A DNA stretch of 29,498 bases from DASWIG01 sp965371445 (GTDB taxonomy: Bacteria > Acidobacteriota > Thermoanaerobaculia > Multivoradales > J023): contig CBDUYN010000132.1 in the NCBI GenBank assembly GCA_965371445.1, positions 1-29,498 of the forward strand. The letters are read 5' to 3'. The position numbers and the translations under genes are program-made. Position 1 is the first letter of the stretch; every line of letters starts with the position of its first letter. Shown here piece after piece: positions 29,368 to 29,498 of this stretch. A model generated the notes under the pieces. It was not told the DNA's origin, did no database searches, and saw nothing but the letters and a program-made list of their open reading frames with translations.

Positions 29368-29498
29368 ATGAGTACGATCGTAGAAAGGCAGCTACGACTT
29401 CAAGCCGCCCAGCCGATACTGAAGCGACTGGCTGCGGACCGCGAGCGCGCTCCGCGGCTGAAGCCCTACCTCGACACCATCGAGGCCAGGCTCTACGA
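29368..29498 (+). CDS. start of a plus-strand gene cut by the window edge (possibly an AraC-type regulator)
   Basis: The ATG at 29368 is preceded by a perfect AGGAGG (29357-29362) with 5 nt spacing, and the frame runs open to the window end. The 43 residues seen (MSTIVERQLRLQAAQPILK, then RLAADRERAPRLKPYLDTIE and ARLY) are helical and basic. The PRLKPYLDTIEARLY stretch resembles the segment before the HTH in AraC-like regulators I recall from Acidobacteriota, but no DNA-binding domain is within the window. That the gene is real is well supported; the family is a guess. Confidence 0.6.
   Translation, partial: MSTIVERQLRLQAAQPILKRLAADRERAPRLKPYLDTIEARLY

Overview
The window is a GC-rich stretch of bacterial chromosome, densely packed with genes. 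The best guess for the source is an Acidobacteriota-type organism, perhaps class Thermoanaerobaculia. This is inferred from gene content and is not proven. The supporting signs are a Calx-beta protein ending in a tryptophan- and phenylalanine-rich C-terminal module that I associate with acidobacterial secreted proteins, a SpoIVB/S55-like exported protein beside an exported beta-propeller protein, and TPR and outer-membrane proteins in the same style. Several starts look leaderless, with a TANNNT box 6-7 nt before the start codon.

Layout, left to right. 1-672 holds one doubtful small ORF and a perfect 12-bp hairpin. 673-1944 is an orphan Bax1/DUF790 nuclease-like gene. 2089-7173 is a mirror-image pair of two-component loci: an OmpR-type regulator and hybrid kinase on the plus strand meet a hybrid kinase and OmpR-type regulator on the minus strand, with 4 bp between the two kinase stop codons. 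7248-9404 encodes an exported Calx-beta protein and a predicted outer-membrane barrel. 9495-12805 (plus) encodes a DtxR/IdeR-like metal-dependent repressor, an exported TPR protein and a pentapeptide-repeat/TIR protein.

12809-20158 (minus) is a compact run read in the order RRM RNA-binding protein, recN, tsaC/sua5, S55-like protein, beta-propeller protein, coaD. Genes from recN to coaD overlap or lie within about 20 bp of each other. The RRM gene appears to start at AUC, after a well-placed Shine-Dalgarno site. 20355-23356 is a divergent pair for polyamine metabolism: a deoxyhypusine-synthase-like enzyme and biosynthetic arginine decarboxylase (speA).

23425-27743 (minus) is an apparent operon: the C-terminal remnant of an amidase, an FdrA-like protein, a DUF1116 protein (the FdrA/YlbE pair linked to oxamate carbamoyltransferase) and a Crp/Fnr-type regulator. 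These are joined by GTGA and TGATG overlaps. From about 27.6 kb to 29.3 kb the sequence looks decayed and recombined. It holds gene fragments in shifting frames, a lower-GC stretch, and a 244-bp palindromic MITE-like element bounded by CTAG. The window ends inside the first codons of a new plus-strand gene at 29368.

The strongest leads for novelty are the pentapeptide-TIR protein with an interrupted repeat array, the AUC-initiated RRM gene, the DHS-like/SpeA pair, the mirrored kinase loci with a receiver that has lost its conserved lysine, and the MITE-like element. No rRNA, tRNA or CRISPR array was seen.
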